Assembly: GCA_013696915.1 (NCBI GenBank)
Contig: JACCXR010000483.1
Location: forward strand, 1-5,051
DNA length: 5,051 nt
Source: Euzebyaceae bacterium
GTDB taxonomy: Bacteria; Actinomycetota; Nitriliruptoria; Euzebyales; Egibacteraceae
Direction: 5' to 3'
Both the position numbers and the translations under genes were made by a program. Under the pieces are notes generated by a model. That model had not been told where the DNA came from, ran no database searches, and was given only the letters and a program-made list of their open reading frames with translations. Numbering within the stretch: position 1 is the stretch's first letter; the number at the start of each line of letters is the position of its first letter. Shown here piece after piece: positions 3,845-5,051 of this stretch.

Positions 3845-5051
3845 ATGCGGGCGCTCCTGCTCATCCTGGCGGCCTGGGCGGTGCTTTCCATCCCCCTGGG
3901 TGTTCTCATCGGCCGGGTCCTTCGACTGCAGCGCGAGACCGATGTCATCGGCTGGACTCCACGGCTGGAGCGCCTGGCGGGACAGGCACCGCTCCAGCGG
4001 TCAACGCCCTGGCGCGCCGGGTTGGCGGCGCTGCGCCCGGCTGTCGGTGCGCTGGTGCTCGTGCTGGTGGCGATGCCCGCCACCGTCGCCTTCGCGTCCG
4101 ATGCCGCTCCCGGCAGCGTGCTCTGGCCGATGCGGCTGAAACTGGAAGATGCGCGGATCGCACTGGAGCGGGACCCCGCACGGGACGTGACGCTGCATCT
4201 TCAGTTCGCGGCACGCCGGCTGGACGATCTGGGTGCCATGGCCGAGGCGGGCAGTGCCGAGGCGGAGATGCTCGGCAGCCTGCTGGCCAACCTGCAGCGG
4301 CACACCTCGGCAGCAGCCGAGGGCCTTGACCACCTCCAGGGCAGCGTGGACAGGCAGACGGCGCAGGAACAGGTCGAGGTCGTGCTGGCCGGCCAGATGG
4401 ACGTCTTGTCCACCATGGTGGGAACCGACTGCGATGCGGATCAGGCCGACCCGCCCGACGCCGGCTCCCGGTCGGCCTGCGACGCCCTCCAGGACACGCT
4501 GCAGGGATCGAATCGCATGCTCGCCGACGTCCGGCTGCCCCCCGCCGCTGCGCCCCCGCCGACCGCCGTGGAGGTGCCCATCCTCGCCGCGCCGGCCGAG
4601 CCCGGCACGGATGCGCTCACACCTGGCCCGCCCGCGGGCGCCGTGCCCCCGCCCGGAGAAGCGGCCTCCTCCGAATCTGCGGCGCTGCCGACCGCAGGCC
4701 AGGCGGGGCCCGCCGGTCCGGACGGCTCCTCGGCGCAGGCCGTGGAACCGGCGCCGGCTACCGAGCCCTCTGACCCGTCGGTCGAGCAGCCTGAGCCGCC
4801 TGCCCGGCAGGCAACCGAGCCGCCCGCTCCGGAGCCCGATCCCACTCCTCCGAGCCCGCCACCGTCTCCGGCCGGCGCACCGCAGCCCTCGCCGGTGCCT
4901 GCGCCGGCGCCATCGCCGGCCCCCGAACCCGCTCCCTCACCCCAACCGGCACCGACCCCCACGCCGTCGCCGTCGCCGACCACGCCGTCGCCCACCCCCA
5001 CGCCGTCGCCGTCACCGACCCCCACGCCGTCGCCCTCACCCACCCCCACGC
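3845..5051 (+). CDS. Membrane-anchored DUF5667-like protein with long Pro/Ser/Thr tail (3' end outside window)
   Basis: Four hundred and two codons are open to the window edge. An N-terminal hydrophobic helix (residues about 3-24, ending GVLIGRVLRLQR) is followed by an Arg-rich loop (27-65) and a second membrane helix (about 66-84, GALVLVLVAMPATVAFA). Immediately after comes PGSVLWPMRLKLEDARIAL (89-107), which matches the PGDxLYPVKxxLExARLAL signature of DUF5667, with the helical RRLDDLGAM and Gln/Glu-rich segments continuing to about 190. DUF5667 is an actinobacterial domain commonly found outside the membrane in anti-sigma-like proteins; its function is not established. Two cysteines (196 and 212) could form a disulfide. 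From residue 232 on the sequence is Pro/Ala/Glu- then Pro/Ser/Thr-rich with tandem PTPSPSPT repeats, resembling a wall-spanning stalk. The ATG follows an in-frame TAG by 6 nt, with GGAG 11 nt upstream. The cytoplasmic anti-sigma module usual before DUF5667 is absent. Confidence 0.8.
   Translation, partial: MRALLLILAAWAVLSIPLGVLIGRVLRLQRETDVIGWTPRLERLAGQAPLQRSTPWRAGLAALRPAVGALVLVLVAMPATVAFASDAAPGSVLWPMRLKLEDARIALERDPARDVTLHLQFAARRLDDLGAMAEAGSAEAEMLGSLLANLQRHTSAAAEGLDHLQGSVDRQTAQEQVEVVLAGQMDVLSTMVGTDCDADQADPPDAGSRSACDALQDTLQGSNRMLADVRLPPAAAPPPTAVEVPILAAPAEPGTDALTPGPPAGAVPPPGEAASSESAALPTAGQAGPAGPDGSSAQAVEPAPATEPSDPSVEQPEPPARQATEPPAPEPDPTPPSPPPSPAGAPQPSPVPAPAPSPAPEPAPSPQPAPTPTPSPSPTTPSPTPTPSPSPTPTPSPSPTPT
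4958..5051 (+). repeat. 24-bp tandem coding repeat encoding PTPSPSPT
   Basis: Three 24-bp units (4958-4981, 4997-5020, 5021-5044) each encode PTPSPSPT. A 15-bp partial unit (4982-4996, TPSPT) interrupts the first two, and another unit starts at 5045. The units differ only at synonymous third positions, such as TCG/TCA and CCG/CCC. All lengths are multiples of three, so gain or loss of units would keep the frame and change stalk length. The array runs off the window, so copy number is unknown. Confidence 0.85.

Noticed and set aside
3412..4083. A 223-residue minus-strand frame ending directly before xerC, which could be an upstream operon partner
   Set aside because: Its start half is antisense to the DUF5667-like gene, its composition is Arg/Ser/Pro-rich without hydrophobic core or motifs, and it would leave no room for a xerC promoter region. 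It is most likely chance.
3750..4139. A 129-residue plus-strand frame with a GAGGTG sequence before the ATG at 3756
   Set aside because: It overlaps the DUF5667-like gene in another frame, and its translation is Arg/Ser/Pro-rich with no domain. The frame starting at 3845 has the membrane helices and the DUF5667 signature.
4441..5049. A 202-residue Gly-rich open frame on the minus strand, resembling PE_PGRS-type repeats
   Set aside because: It is the antisense of the Pro/Ser/Thr-rich tail of the plus-strand DUF5667-like gene. CCN and ACC codons read backwards give Gly and Val. It has no credible ribosome binding site or domain.

Overview
The window is GC-rich, with G or C in most third codon positions. 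It looks like chromosome from an actinobacterium (Actinomycetota). The evidence is a block of four genes on the minus strand, read from high to low coordinates: a XerC-type tyrosine recombinase, a WhiG/FliA-family sigma factor, a secreted M23-like peptidase and ribosomal protein S2 (rpsB). A similar order around rpsB is known from Streptomyces (whiG, M23, rpsB, tsf) and in part from Mycobacterium (xerC, M23, rpsB). The S2 sequence has a linker (residues about 118-135) that reads like the general bacterial form rather than the Streptomyces form. This hints at a deep-branching actinobacterial class, but that is inference.

Layout. Positions 1-850 (minus) hold rpsB, whose 3' end lies outside the window. 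Positions 851-1097 form its leader and upstream region, with three strong perfect hairpins and a weak candidate promoter. Positions 1098-1562 (minus) encode a short exported M23-family protein whose usual HxH motif reads HLD. Positions 1647-2519 (minus) encode the sigma factor, and its start overlaps the end of xerC (2494-3411, minus) by 26 nt. Positions 3412-3844 are a divergent intergenic region. It has a perfect 8-bp inverted repeat with 21-bp periodicity just upstream of xerC and a possible 36-codon upstream ORF just before the next gene. Positions 3845-5051 (plus) hold the start of a membrane protein with a DUF5667-like segment and a very long Pro/Ser/Thr tail made partly of 24-bp tandem repeats. 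It continues past the window.

How the genes relate. xerC and the sigma gene are probably co-transcribed and translationally coupled. The M23 gene follows 84 nt downstream of the sigma gene on the same strand and may be read through. rpsB probably has its own promoter and a structured leader. XerC resolves chromosome dimers, the sigma factor directs a motility or development regulon, the M23 protein acts at or near the cell wall, and S2 is part of the 30S ribosome. Their association is a conserved neighbourhood rather than a pathway. The plus-strand surface protein is transcribed divergently.

I see no CRISPR array, tRNA, rRNA, transposase or clear sign of a mobile island. The less ordinary parts are the degenerate M23 active site, the architecture of the DUF5667-like protein, the hairpin-rich rpsB leader and the operator-like repeat upstream of xerC.
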